NCBI GenBank assembly: GCA_004802705.1
Contig: SGPL01000023.1
Coordinates: forward strand, 41,605 to 105,604
DNA length: 64,000 bases
DNA from: Bondarzewia mesenterica
Taxonomy: Eukaryota; Basidiomycota; Agaricomycetes; Russulales; Bondarzewiaceae
Direction of reading: 5' to 3'
Shown here: positions 11,502 through 23,799 of the stretch, piece after piece
Layout: each line of letters begins with the position of its first letter
Numbering within the stretch: the first letter of the stretch is position 1
The notes under the pieces: model-generated
The model's input: the letters and a program-made list of their open reading frames with translations, nothing else
Databases searched by the model: none
What the model was told of the DNA's origin: nothing
Position numbers and translations under genes: made by a program

Positions 11502-13506
11502 TCAGTCATACCCATTAGCAGAGGTGACCTTGCGACCCTTCTCTATCGACCGGGCGAGCGATGCAGCGAGGATGGAAATTACGACCATGATGAGGACCCA
11601 AAGATAGCCGCCTAGTATGTTGAAGTCGAGCGAAAGAGCAAAGAGCGAGCTATGGTCGATTCTCAGTCTGGAGCTGCTGACCCGCGGAGAGACCAAAATT
11701 ACCTCACAAAAGCCGGACTGAACGCCCTTGCAAAACACATGAAGAATTGAACCAGGCCGTTCGTCACCCCGAGAGAAGCAGGTGTAGGAGCGCTCTCTTT
11801 GACGAGGATCATGCTCACCCTATATCACAGAAACATCAGAATTTATTCAATGTATCACACTTTTTGCGACTGAATGAAACAGAAACTTACGAGAATGCCA
11901 AAGTCGCGATCCTGGTGATGCCCAGCAACGCCGCGATGCAACACCAGACAGTCGCCTGGACGCGGGCATCCGCGTTTTGTAGGATCATGCCTGGACCAAG
12001 TTGTTCGGGGAAACCCGTGCGGGCGATGATGTTCAAGAGGGGGATGACGCAGAACACATAAGGCCAGAGAGCCATGCAGAAATTGTACACGCGAGCGTGG
12101 TCGCAGCGCGCCAATACCGTTGGCATTATGAGAATTTGGATGAAGATCGAGATAACTCCGGAGGTGGCGAGACAGTACCCAATTTGCGAAGCCTGAAGAA
12201 TTAGGACCAAATGAGCCTAAAAACGGGGAGGAAGTGCAAGGCTGCTCACAGAGAAAGCAAGTCCGCCCGATTCGATAGGGGAATAACAAAACAAGACAAA
12301 GACGACATCAAACGCAGTGGAGATAAAGCTAAGGGCACATCCAGACAAGCTCAATGCACGAATGATGGGGATGGCCAGTAAAGATTTGACATTGAGGGGT
12401 TCGGAGCGCATGCAACTTGCTTTCGATGTGATGTCAGACATGGATGAAGAAGACATCGCATCACTTTTTCTGCGTCTGCTCGGCAGCGTCTAGAAAGGTC
12501 ATGTTTAGAGAGATGATAACGAGAGAGTCGTGTGCGAATAAAAAAAACCCACTTCTTCCAAGAAGAAATAACCAAATATCACACCAGTGAAGGAAATGGC
12601 AGCCGCAATGAAACCAGGAAGGAAATAAGGATATGTACGAAAGAATGTGTTGTCGAATAAATCAGGAAATTTCGCTGCGGGGTTGGAGAATGTGCCTCCT
12701 ATGAGAGGACTGATTACAGACGACTCAGCACACTTCACAAAAATACGATCCCAAACGTAACCCGCACGTACCCGACTATAGATCCGAGGGGCCATGTGAG
12801 GCCATAAATAGGAAATGCGATCGCCTGGTTGGTCGAATCTGTGAGTTCACCCAAGACAGAGTGTATCACCGCAACATTTCCCGAAAAGAGCCCAGCTGTA
12901 GAAGGAGAGTCATGAATGAGCGAACAAATATGGACATAAAAAATCGAGCGCGTACCAAAACACCGTATTAAAAGAACGCAGGTAAGACTCTGAGAGAGCC
13001 CAAACAAGATGCTAGCAATGGCCATGCCCGTGATCCCCAGGAAAATGACGGGACGACGGCCGATGATATCTGTGTATAATGATACATTGAGAGGCCAGTC
13101 AATTCAGTATGTATGAGATGACATATGTACCAGACAAGCGCGCCCATTGGTATATGGAGATTAGTTGGAAGAGCGCAAACGAGCTCTCCACCAACCCGCT
13201 ATAAAACCCTATGCGAGACGGGTCGTCGGTGACATGGAGATCGGCCATCATTTCGTTAACATAAGGGAAAATGTGCGTGAAAGCGATAGGGTCAACGAGG
13301 CGAACGATGCAGAGACAGCTTAGTTGTGCTTTTGGAAGGGGAGTGACCGCCTTAGTTTTGTTGAGTTCATGGGAAGCATTTTGAGACTCAAGGGACGATG
13401 TCACGGAGTTAGATAGCAGTGGGCATGTCTCGTCGTAAGAAGTCGTGTGGTCATTAGGTTGCAGGACGAGTTCCGAATTCATGCGCGAGATCGCAGACGA
13501 AGTCAT
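11502..13506 (-). CDS. Major facilitator superfamily transporter
   Basis: Predicted multi-pass membrane transporter (12-TM class). The start is the ATG at 13506 (MTSSAISRMNSELV). A hydrophilic tail of about 70 residues precedes the first membrane segment. The MFS loop signature between TM2 and TM3 reads as RLSG then DIIGRRPVIFLG after splicing (compare G-x-x-x-D-R-x-G-R-R). Later segments include GLFSGNVAVIHSVLGELTD, YGLTWPLGSIVGPLIGG and YFLPGFIAAAISFTGVIFGYFFLEE. A Ser-rich central cytosolic loop (MSSSSMSDITSKAS) and the second hydrophobic bundle follow, ending ARSIEKGRKVTSANGYD at 11502. At least eight exons. It resembles fungal MFS_1 proteins of the drug/metabolite type. The substrate is unknown. 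Confidence 0.87.
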
Positions 13507-13995
13507 GGTCGCGGTGGTTGTGGGGTGAGGTAAAGAGGTGTAGGGCAGAAGATGGGTCGAGCATCGTACGGGGAAGAGAGTACTTATGGGAAAGGAAGTT
13601 GGACAGACCGGGTTATTTTGAAATCTAGCTGAGAGGGTCAGGGGAGAAAGGTAACGCGGCAAAAGATGCTCTACGGATAGATGGACGAAGCATCCCATTT
13701 TACGTGGATGATGATTTTGGTGGGCAATCAGCCGCCATATCACGTTTGGCGACCTTGGTTGAGGTACTTACTTACTAAGTTCAGGTTCGCGCAAACGGAC
13801 CGGTCGACGTCTTGCGCTCACATGCGCCCCCCATATTCGATCAGAGTGGGCTGGTCAAAAGATATGGATTCAATATCGGAAAGAGGGAAGCGATACAGGT
13901 ACTGCAGAAGTTACACCCTGCGGAATGGTCGGGCCACGTGAATTAATTCCCACGGGCAAGCAGGACCAAACAGAAGATGGGGCGACGCTGGATTC
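13507..13995. other. Divergent intergenic region: MFS gene and unrecognised gene
   Basis: About 490 bp between two divergent starts (13506 minus, 13996 plus), so promoters for both. Only short chance ORFs; no clear TATA box. Confidence 0.55.
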
Positions 13996-14974
13996 ATGAG
14001 CTTCATCGACTCGTTCTCTGGCCTCATGCATTCTGATAACATCGTCCAGCTCGTCGCTCCCCGCCCCGTTCGTATCACCTCCTTTTCGCAGTTTCACTCG
14101 ACTGCGAATCGCTCTCATTCCCTCCGTCTAACCTCCGCCCCTGTGGACACCATCGAACGTGCGAAACCCGCTGACGCTGATATTGACGATGTTCACCACG
14201 CCCTCGCAGACAAAGAGCAGGTCTCTCCCCGCGCCTCCCCTCGGTAAGTCTATTTATCAAGAACTCTCAAGGGCTAACCGCCCCCCGGCTCCGGCGGCGG
14301 CGACCCTTTCTTCTTATTCACGTCATTAGGACCGCAAGTCGTCTTCTCGTCCAGTGTTGCAACGTATCTAACGCAGTTAATTTCAGCTCTAATTTTTCCT
14401 CTGAGGCTCTTGAGGAGTTTCTTTCCATCCTTCGTCCTGCTCTATTTCCCCCGCTATCTCCGACCTTGCACGCCCGCCGAATTCCAACTTTCGCTTTCTC
14501 TCACGAGCGCTCGCACTCCCTCTCTTCCAAGCCTCTTGACCGCCTAGAAAATATGCCTATCCGGTCTCCTATCTTCCGAGATGACACACGTACACCCTTC
14601 AAACAGACCAGCCCCCACTTGCGCACGCCCCGTGAGGAGGACGAAGAGAACGACATCACTAACGAGTTGTCCACATTCATGACGGCTGGCTCTGGGCCTC
14701 TCGGTACGTCTATCCTCGCCCCAACTCCCCCCTTCTCCGTCTGCCATATTGCAGGCCCTGATAATGTCACATTTTTCATCCAGCATCCCCCATTTCGCGG
14801 ATTCACACCCGTAACCCATTCCAGCGCCATCCCTCCTACGAGACTCCCAAAGGTACTGGAGGTATTTTCCAGGCTGACGTGATACCTCCGCCGCAGACAC
14901 CTGCTCCTGTCATTCTTTCTCCCTCTATGATCCCGCTCCCGCCACCAACTCCCAGCGAAATGGACCTGTTCTGA
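13996..14974 (+). CDS. Unrecognised protein, 251 residues, Ser/Pro-rich and probably disordered
   Basis: Three exons were deduced: 13996-14243, 14387-14703 and 14784-14974. Their lengths sum to 756 nt, and both junctions preserve frame. Donors are GTAAGT and GTACGT; acceptors are TTTCAG and TCCAG. The stop follows SEMDLF. The protein is rich in Ser, Pro, Arg and His with no membrane segment or enzyme motif. Readable islands are ALEEFLSILRPALFPPL (a possible short helix), an acidic stretch REEDEENDITNELST and a Pro-rich tail (IPPPQTPAPV, PLPPPTPSE). I do not recognise a family. The splice consistency argues for a real gene; function is unknown. Confidence 0.65.
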
Positions 14975-15483
14975 TCCGCGCAGCTTGATAGAGGACGCCA
15001 TAGCAGAAGACCATACCACAATCACAACCAAAAATATGTATCATCCAATCTATCTGTCACTAGTATACCCCACGCTCTTTAGCCTTGCTTTGATCTACGC
15101 CTCTTAACCTACTCATTCTTTATTTGTATGCACATTACTATCATTTCCTTTTTCTCGTGTTTTCTTGTCTACCATTTATGTTGTCATTATTGATCTGTGT
15201 CTTCTCTTGTTCTGCCTTTCCCATTTATTTGGTTGTATCCACACACTTTTCTGCATCGTATGATAGGCAGCCTTCACATTTTGGTATCGGCCTCTGTCTT
15301 TGACGATCACTGGGATTTTGATTCAGACGGGTACGGCAGCGGCAATGACTAGTGTCGCACTGCGGTCTCTTTTTTACGATATTTGGGACGATTTCTTTTA
15401 GTACTAGTCTTGCCTTTTCTATAGTTTTGCTTGTGTATGGATTGCTCGTATAGTGTGTTACCATTCACGGTAACTAAGCCACC
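14975..15483. other. Intergenic, T-rich
   Basis: About 510 bp of T-rich sequence between two plus-strand genes, probably the 3' UTR of the upstream gene and the promoter of the next. No gene or repeat seen. Confidence 0.55.
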
Positions 15484-16204
15484 ATGTTGGCACCGTGCAT
15501 TTCGAATACCGCCCGTCGCCTGTTGCCCCATTTTGGCCCTGTACTTAGCCCTCATGTCTGAAAACGCTGTTCCTGCTCCAGATCGCCCATGCAATTCATT
15601 CATGCCGCACACAAATCTCCCGTCCTCGATGGCTACCCAACATAACGGTACGACTCTCTGATGGAGCCGCTGATGACGAATACTTGCCCATCGACTCCGC
15701 CAGACTGAGACAAATGTTCCCCGGACTCGCAAAATATTATAGTCCTGACTTAGAAATTCGATTGGTACGTGATATTAAGCAAAGGACGGGGCCATCATCG
15801 ACTGATTTATTACTGTAGAAAGTGGAAAAATTGGAAGCACCTCGGAAGTTGATGGACGAAATCCGAGAGAAGAACATGGTGAGTTGGATACCGGGTCCGT
15901 GCGTTTGTCGTCGCCTTGCATACTAATTGTCGATATGGAATGTTAGGTCGCTAAAAAGCGTACTCGAGCGAAAGACCGCGCACGCCGAGAACTGATGCTT
16001 GCTCAAGCCGCGCGAAATTCTGCCATGGAGACTATTCGCCTTCGTCTCCGTGAGCACGAGCTGGCGATTGACATGCTGAAAAGTCAGGAACAGCAGGAGG
16101 AGCTCCGAGTCAGAGAGGCGGAGCAGCACATTGTCAGTGTTCGGTCTGCGATGGAGCGGCAAGACGTCGACGCGCCAATTTATGGCTTTGAGCAGAGCCA
16201 GTGA
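15484..16204 (+). CDS. Small mitochondrial coiled-coil protein, 185 residues (unrecognised; possibly mitoribosomal)
   Basis: The start is the ATG at 15484 in a strong context (GCCACCATG). Four exons join in phase 0: 15484-15540, 15582-15764, 15819-15878 and 15947-16204 (558 nt). The first intron is only 41 nt. The N-terminus (MLAPCISNTARRLLPHFG and following Arg-rich residues) has the look of a mitochondrial presequence. The body is very basic (VAKKRTRAKDRARREL), then a long charged helix (RLREHELAIDMLKSQEQQ, VREAEQHIVSVRSAMER) predicts a coiled coil. Small, basic, imported proteins of this kind are often mitoribosomal subunits, but I cannot name one. Converges with the acyl-CoA synthetase gene. 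Confidence 0.7.
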
Positions 16205-16596
16205 TGATGGTTCCCTGCTGCCGTGTTTGTCTCATGAGTCGGAATCGAATGCTGGTAGTGGGCGGTCGACTGCTGATGATGCCGAGGAGTTCTTCACTAA
16301 CGCCCTCGAAGGGAAGGGGTGTGACTTTTTGGAGATGTGGAGTGAACATGCGCACGGTCGATTGCCAGCTTGATTACATCGAGTCTAAGCGGTAATAGAT
16401 TGAAATGTAAGAGAATGGGTCAAAAGAGGAGTGCTGAGGCCTGAGGATCAGTACTTCAGTACTCAGTACTCAGTAGCCGTGACTAAGACGGCAGACATAA
16501 TGGCCGCCTCTAGGATGATGGAACAAAAAAACATACTAAATATGCATACAACAGCATTATTATGAGGACGTTCTAGAGGCAGGTCTACAATGTTTA
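16205..16596. other. Convergent 3' region with a short tandem repeat
   Basis: About 390 bp between two convergent genes. It includes CTGAGGCCTGAGG at 16434 followed by tandem CAGTACT units. Stop codons interrupt all frames; no gene. Confidence 0.6.
16434..16474. repeat. Short repeat: CTGAGGCCTGAGG plus tandem CAGTACT units
   Basis: CTGAGGCCTGAGG at 16434-16446, then about four imperfect CAGTACT units to 16474. The first motif recurs, slightly longer, at 19929-19947 on the far side of the acyl-CoA synthetase gene. Confidence 0.6.
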
Positions 16597-19500
16597 TCAT
16601 AGCTTTGTCTGCTTGGGCGTCGACTCTGGGTCGGGAAGGTCGTACAGCGCGGTCAACTCTAACTTGTACTTGTTGAACGCGTCCTTGCTGCAATCCAAAG
16701 CGTGCCGGATGAGAAAACACTCAGTAAAGAGAAAGAAGGCCTAGACGCACCGACGGAGTTTCAGCGTGGGCGTCAACGTGTTGTCCTCGATTGTGAAGGG
16801 GTCCAGGCTGACATGGATCCTTCTCACCATCTCGAATCTGTAAAGATCGCATCAGCTTATCTTTCATCTCGAGATCACGACCACTCCTCGGTGATGAAAA
16901 CGGCACACTCACCCATTCAACGCGTTCTTCTTTGCCTCCCGATTCAGTTCTTTCATTACGGCATCGACGATGCGCTGGTCCTTGCACAGTTCCTGCAGAG
17001 TCCTCACATCATCGACACTAACATGCGAACCGATAACACGCTTCGCCATCGCAGCAAATTGTATGGGATCGGCAACGACAACGGCCAGGAGATAGGATTT
17101 GAGTGAGTCGCCATGCACGAAGATTTGGGAAACGATGGGCGACAAGGCGTAGAAGCCTTCGACCTTCTCGATCGCAACGTATTCACCCTGAGCGAGCTTC
17201 ATGATGTTCTATGAACATGATTACAGTGAGCAACCAGCGGCATGTTGACGGAGAAAAGAAGATCGTATCGTACCTTCACACGATCGATGATCTTAATTCT
17301 TCCACACTCGTCGATCGCAGCGACATCACCGGTGTGCACCCAGCCCTCTTCATCGGTAGTCTCCCTCGTGGTCTTCTCATCTGTATCGGGAGCTATGATC
17401 AACAATTTGGTAGGCTATGGAAAGCATCACATACCCTTGTAATATTTGCTAAAGCAATTCACTCCACGACAGCAGAGCTCGCCGCGAGGATACGGCTTGT
17501 CTTCAGCGGTGTAGCCCATAGCAGGAACATCAATGAGCTTAATTTCCGTCATCGCAGTTGGAGGGCCGACAGTCCCGCTGGAGCTCGGGTCACCAGGAAG
17601 TGTGTGTGTGCAGACCGCGGCATTCTCGGTCATTCCATAACTGAATCGAGCAGTCTCAGAATTCCGATGTTTTCGACATCTATAAAAAGCTCTTACCCTG
17701 TTCAAAAAAGTATAAGCACGACAATGAATGTTGGCCGATGCTGAAACTGACCTTCCATGACAGTACCACCAAACGCGATCTTGAGAAAGTCCATCACTTC
17801 GCGGCTAATAGGTGCCGAACCGCAACTGATGAGCTCGACTCTCCCACCCAGCACGGCTTGAATCTGACAGGTAGTACGAAAGCAGAAAGAAAGAAAATCC
17901 TCATCAGTGAGACGACCCTTCGTGATTCTCGTCTTTTACAGACCTTTCGAAATACTAGCTTATCCCAAAACACATGCGTGTTGTCACCCGTCGCGTGCAA
18001 CTTGTCCAACTTCACCTGAACGGCTTTGCGGAAGAGCGCACCCTTGAGACCTGGCACGTTTCCGGCAAGCATAGCAGACTGATAGACGCGGTTGAGGACG
18101 CGTGGAACAGAGGGGAAAAAGTTAGGGCGGAGGAGCTGTGCGTCTTCAAGGAGACGAAGAGGGTCGCCGCTGAAGAAGCCGATATTACCACCAACTGCGA
18201 ACATACATAGTTCATTGATGCGCTATAGTGTGAAGGTGAATATAGAATGGATACTGAAGCACAGCTGGCTGACCTCATAGATGTGTGCAAGTGGAAGGTA
18301 AGACAAAACGCATCCACGGTCGTCCGATGGGAGTATGTACCCAAATATATTTGCGCTACAGGCGCTGGCCAGTTGACCATGTGTTAAGACAACGCCTGTT
18401 ATATTGATAATGAGCGTGTGCAACAGAAAGTTTGACTTTATTTCTCCGGCACGTACCTTTTGGACGATTTGTTGTGCCCTGAGGACATGAAGTCAAGGCG
18501 CGCAGTAATCATATGTTTCGGAGTGACCTACCGACGTATAGCATATGGAAGCCGGGTCATACGGGGTTGCAGGCACAAGGTCAAGAAGGTTTGCTTTCCC
18601 GAATTCTTCCACTGGAGAGGATAATGTGCGTGAAAAAGTCAAACCAGGGTCAAGCGGAAGTGTAAGTGCATACCCTCGTGCAGTTCCTTCACCTGGACGC
18701 TCAAGGTTTCAGCCCAAGAGGTCAGTATCTGCTTAGTCTCTGGAGATAGATCATCCAGGGACACGATCATCTTCAGCTGAGGAGTACGAGGCACAAGTTT
18801 CAAAAGAGACGGAATATGGTTCGCCGTCACGAAGATAACGGTGAGATGAGCGTGGTTAATACTAAAAGACGTGTCAGAGGCGTGAACAATAAAAATGTCG
18901 CTTTTCATACATATATTCTTACCACGGGCAATGAAGGTCAGACATATAATTACGAGATAGATGCTTGCATGGTACTCACCAACAGAATCTTTTCCAAGGG
19001 TATCATATAAGCTGACGCCAACCTTACCATATGCATTAAGAGCCAACTCTACCAGCTGCCATTCTGTCATCGCCGGTGCATTAGACACCCGGATATGACG
19101 GTATACAAACAAATATCCAACTGACCAGGCCGATTCTGACTCCAAATTCCCACTGTTTGCATATCACCCCCTCCCAGCATGCCGGAATTGAACCATGTGT
19201 GCAGCGCGCTACCAATCAGCTGCCTGCGCGCATCGGCCCCAGCGTATGTGATCCATTCGAAATGGTCGGCATACTTCAAGGGGTTCGTGGAAACAATGGG
19301 ACGATGTCCAAGACAAGAAAGCTCTGGGTTCAGAGCGAGGCCTGTCTCAAATATTTCCCGCAAGCTCTTGAACACCTTGTCTGTCGTGAAATCGGCGAGA
19401 CCGAAGGGCGCTGTGATGACGCGGTCAATGTATGCACGATCAAATAGGATGAAGTGGAAGTTGGCCTACCGTTGCGATAATGACCTGCCGATTCATATTT

Positions 19501-19648
19501 CGTACAGAGGTTAGCATAGACGAAGGTTGACTGCACTCAGTCACTCACCCGTCTGTCCTGGTTTCCTCGTGCCGGGGACCTCATATGCCTGTTTTTTGAG
19601 ATCTAGGCTCGAGGGTAGTGGTACAACTCTGTCCAAGTCGACGGCCAT
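16597..19648 (-). CDS. Long-chain acyl-CoA synthetase (fatty acid-CoA ligase)
   Basis: Activates long-chain fatty acids with ATP and CoA. The start is the ATG at 19648 ([14 protein letters not shown]). Family landmarks in order: [37 protein letters not shown], the AMP-binding P-loop [44 protein letters not shown], the adenine motif [62 protein letters not shown] and, near the end, [16 protein letters not shown]. Stop at 16597-16599. About a dozen exons, near 690 residues, usual for eukaryotic ACSL proteins. No transmembrane N-terminus is evident, and the C-terminal TKL could act as a weak PTS1-like tail. Reads as intact. Confidence 0.93.
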
Positions 19649-20210
19649 TGTTTAAAAAGTTCGAGGTAGTGATGTTAGGAAGTAGAGGATGAGTTGGCAG
19701 GTAACATACAGCTCAGCTGAAAGTTAACGGGACAAGAAAGCCGGGGGGAAACCAACACCGATCGGCAATTTCGCGGTTTCCACCTATGAAATAATCACGT
19801 GCTTTTGTGATGGCATTCATAGCAGTATCAGAGAGCATCAGCACAGCGCCGAGCGGTCAACGGATATAGATGTGCCACGAGAACGGTCAGAGTACACAAG
19901 CCAAACATGAGCGTTCACTGAGTCGGACCTGAGGCCTGAGGCCTGAGCGCTGATTGTGAGTTCGTAGACGTGCTTTTCACGGCGCAGCTAAGTTGATCCG
20001 TGCCGACTACAGGATCTATAGTTCAGATAAGATGCACTTTGTCTTCAGGAGTAAAGAAATATTGTTCGTTGGTTTATTACGATGAAAATGAAGTACATAA
20101 AAGGTGGGTCCATCTTTACTAGTTCGGAGTGGAGACAAGAAAGGTTCAGATACATGGACTCGTACATCTTGGAATAGCATAGTCGGGGTATTATCAATAC
20201 CGATAGAAAA
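19649..20210. other. Intergenic with a small tandem repeat
   Basis: About 560 bp upstream of the acyl-CoA synthetase and downstream of the EF-hand gene. It holds CTGAGGCCTGAGGCCTGAG at 19929-19947. No gene recognised. Confidence 0.6.
19929..19947. repeat. Tandem CTGAGGC repeat
   Basis: CTGAGGC repeated two and a half times. It matches the motif at 16434-16446 beyond the other end of the acyl-CoA synthetase gene. Confidence 0.6.
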
Positions 20211-21449
20211 TCAGGGAGCCTGAAGCACGATCTGAAGGGAAGTTAGCATAGACAGCGAGAAAAGAGGTTAGCTCAATGCACGCACCTTCATAAAATCTTC
20301 ATAATTTACTGTCACCCAGCCATCGCGGTCGGTGTCAATTCTAAAAGAAACTGATCAGGAATGTACGTTGTAAGGAACTCATGCGTGATCTACCGTTGGA
20401 AAGACTCGGTCAAACTCTTGACCGCAACGCATGCTCTGACAAACCGATCGAATGTGATTCCAGGAGGAGGACCGTACCCAGTTGAAGGGCCGCTAGCTAT
20501 GAGAACATGAGCGATTCACGTACTTGCGTCAAGAAAGTGTTGAATCACCGTATTTTTGCTCGATGAGCGTCAAAATGCTTGGAGCCAAATTATAACCAAA
20601 ACTGCGCAGCGCCTCTGCGAGCTCGTATCCGTCAATAGACCCGGATCGATCTTTATCAAAATGCTTGAACACGGCCTGCCAATCACTGATGTACTTCCAG
20701 AGGCCAGAAAATTCTAGGGAGAGATTGATGAATATAAAATAGCAGCATAGCCTGAGATCCCACCATTGAATCCGATTGTTCCGCTACGATCCGTGTCCTG
20801 AACAATTCGATCAGAAACAACAAAGCGGCTGTTGAAAAGGAATAGCTCACGAAGATGTTCATCAACATTTTCACGGTGTCCAAGTCAAACCCTGTAAGAT
20901 ACACGGTTAATAAAAAAAATAGAGGGCATAGGATTCACGCATAGGTAGGGATCTGAACAGTGGTCGCTTGTAGGCGTAAACGGAGTCAGTAATTTCGCAC
21001 CACCCACAGCAAAAAGGTATCGGCGTCCAATCATTCATTCAACGCCGACACATGTTCACATAGCAGTGAAGGCACCTTTACTCGGGAACACTGATTGGCA
21101 GTGTGTATCGATGAAGGAACCGAACGAACGCAGGGTACTCACTTGACCAATTTCCTGCAGCAAGACATCCGATCAGCCTTCAGGGTGCCAATCGGTACCT
21201 AGAACGGGACGCACCATTGACCAAAGCTGATTGGAGCTCGTTCACACTAATCGCGCCAGAACGATCCGCATCGACAGCCGAAAACCACTGCCATAGTTGA
21301 GGATCTGCTCCTGGAGGAGGGCCTTGCTGATAACCATACCCTCCCGCAGCGTATCCTGGGGGTGCTGGGCTATGGCCGTGATGGTGATGATGGCCAGAGC
21401 TGATGGAATGTCGGTGATCGCTGTAGTTTGGGTTGGCGTAGTAGGACAT
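20211..21449 (-). CDS. Penta-EF-hand calcium-binding protein (peflin/sorcin/ALG-2 type)
   Basis: Calcium sensor of the PEF family, whose members bind Pro-rich partners and membranes. The start is the ATG at 21449. The N-terminus is His/Gly/Pro/Tyr-rich (a five-His run, then GYAAGGYGYQQGPPPG), as in peflin-like proteins. EF-hand loops follow: DADRSGAISVNE, DTDRSGTIGFNE, DKDRSGSIDGYE and DTDRDGWVTVNYED, with a fifth degenerate segment formed by the ITFDRFVRACV helix region. The protein ends EDFMKIVLQAP with the stop at 20211-20213. Seven or eight exons, some very short. The order of hands and the C-terminus match the family. Partners cannot be inferred. Confidence 0.9.
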
Positions 21450-22335
21450 GGTGAGAGAGAAAGAGAGAGGATGACTCCTACTTAGACGCTATGCATTCAG
21501 CGCAGTTCGGCGCCCGGCGCTCACTTTGACAGTGCGTCACATGATAAAAAGGGACTTGGCTGGCATCTGATTGGTCGCAGGCCTAATTTGGCTGTGAGAT
21601 AGCCACGTGTATATCTGGACCTGGGACCCACAAGCGGGACAAAGTCTCTTGGAGGCAAGCCATGGAACTGCTGCCTCAAACGCTCCAATCAGCCATTCAA
21701 GTATCCAATTGAAGATCAACTGGAGAGAAATGGGAGAGAGGGGCTTAGGAAAGGCCGGAGGCTTTGATTCGCAGTTGATTGATCTTCCGGAAACAGATTT
21801 TGGTACGCCGCTCAATATCGCTCAATGCTTTCAGTGAGAACAAAAAATTCTTCAGACAATCTGTATAGCTGTATCATATGATATTATTGCCTGTATGCAG
21901 TGAAGCTTGAATCGGACTATATCCAGTGATACTCAATCCGCAGATGGTTGTTTCGTAAATCATGGCGAATCTGGTATGGCAATTCTTCACAAATCCTTCA
22001 TCTGAGGGAAAGAAAAAAGCCAAAAAAAGCCAAAGGAAATCTTACGTTTTTTCTCTCTGTTATCGTGCCGTACGTTAGGAGTGTGTATGACTCTGTCATT
22101 GCAAACGAGCTGTGCGCTCGAAAACCCTCCAAAGTTTCTTCCGGAAATGGTAAGATGTTGCCAACGAAATGCGGGGTAAGAGCGCGGGGCCGGCAATCAT
22201 GAAGCCGCGACCGGTGCTAGAGCGCGTCAAGCACCTCCTCGTCTCGCAAACGATCTTAACTACACTTCCCTCTACCACTGTCCAAAAGTTTGTACTTTCA
22301 AGGAGATCTTCTGTGCGCCACGTTCAATTAGGTTA
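21450..22335. other. Intergenic between EF-hand and HAD genes
   Basis: About 890 bp between divergent genes. A Cys/Trp-containing minus ORF at 21537-21815 has no motif or splice context. No gene assigned. Confidence 0.55.
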
Positions 22336-23799
22336 ATGGCGAATCTAAAACTGAAAGCAGTAGTCTTTGACGTGCGTACACTATGCATGCATTTCCGGCA
22401 TCGTTCCGTAACCGTCACTCGTGCTACTAACCCAACCGTTCCATTCATTGACATCTCGTCGTATATTTGATCACGTTGTATCATATCATAGGTCGGAGGC
22501 GTTGTTCTAAGAAGCCCTCTTCTTGCTATCGCGGCGTATGAGCGGGAGTATGGAATTCCTAATAACTACATAAACTGTTCCATGTAAGTTCCCAGCATCG
22601 AAACTTTCTTAGCGTTTTTGACGTGAGATTGTAATCTAATCTAATAGCACCTACCGTGGTCCTGACGGGGCATGGCAACGGTTTGAACGCGGAGAGATGT
22701 CGCTTTTCCCATTTTATGAGGCATTTGGCCGGGAATTATCTGATACGGAGAGTGGCAACGCATGGTATCGCGATTACTGCAGGCGGAAAGGAATAGGTGA
22801 GGCTTACTGCCGAAACGGCAGTCGTAATACGATCCAAGCAGGTCCAGGCAGACTGAATCGACTTCTCTCCGTTGTGTTCGGCGTGGAACAGAATGCCCAG
22901 GACTTCCCAGAAGCTTGAACATCGACGGTCGAGAGGTGTGAGCGTTCAGTCACATCTGCCGACCCACCCTCTGCTTACGGCCGAAACAAACACTAGCTCT
23001 TTGGTCGGATGATGCGAGAAAGCGCAACATTTGACGATCGCGTTGTGGAAGCCATACGCAGGATAAGAGGTTCGGAAACCTTCTTTCTCCTACTAATTGG
23101 ACAGCGAAACATATTTCGATTGACACTCGTCCGTTCATCATTTTCCACGGTCGTCTTCGATGCAACATCTCAGCGGCAAAGCGTTGGCGTCTCATCGCTC
23201 TCACGAACAATTTCTCAAAGAGCGACACATCCCTCATTGGCCACGATGCCGCTGTTTCAGAGAAGTATCCGGGCATAACCCTAGAATCAGAGCTCAATTT
23301 TTTAGGATGGGAAGAAGGTGCGGTGCCGCAGAGCTTGCGCGACTTATTCGACGACTTCGTGGACTCCAGTGAAGTCGGGATGAGGTACGCGTGCGATTCA
23401 TAGCACGACAGGCCGGGGTTGACATGATCTTATGCACCGCCAGAAAACCAGAACCAGAGTTCTATTTACTGGCATGCCGCAGAAATAATATCATGCCGGA
23501 AGAGGCTGTATTCCTGGATGACCTTGGACAGTAAGTCGCTCGGTGCCTCGAGCATCTCAGAGATTGATCAATCAATCCGCGTGCGCGATAGTAACCTGCG
23601 TGCCGCAAGATATCTCGGGATGGAAACGATCCGTAAGTAAGCCATGCATGTCAGACTCGGAGTTATAAGACGAGTTGCATTTTTGCTAGACGTTCCGATT
23701 GGTGGATCGTTAGGAGCATTGCGAGAGCTCGGGGGGAAGTTGGGCATCGATCTCACAAGCGGATTTGAATCCACAGAGCGGACACCTTCCAAGCTGTGA
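22336..23799 (+). CDS. HAD-superfamily hydrolase (epoxide hydrolase N-terminal / ACAD10-like phosphatase type)
   Basis: Haloacid-dehalogenase-fold hydrolase. The start is the ATG at 22336 (MANLKLKAVVFD). Motif I, FDVGGVV, is assembled across the first intron, with the nucleophile Asp at the exon end. A cap region follows (YRGPDGAWQRFERGEMSL, FGRELSD). A short exon near 22890-22935 joins RRKGI to GLPRSLNIDGRE and then LFGRMMRESATFDD. Motif II is IALTNNFS, the motif III lysine is in RKPEPEFY and the motif IV acids are in AVFLDDLGQ. The tail RAARYLGMETIHVPIGGSLGALREL is typical of this subfamily. Stop at 23797-23799. Eight or nine exons; all catalytic motifs present. Substrate unknown. Confidence 0.87.
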
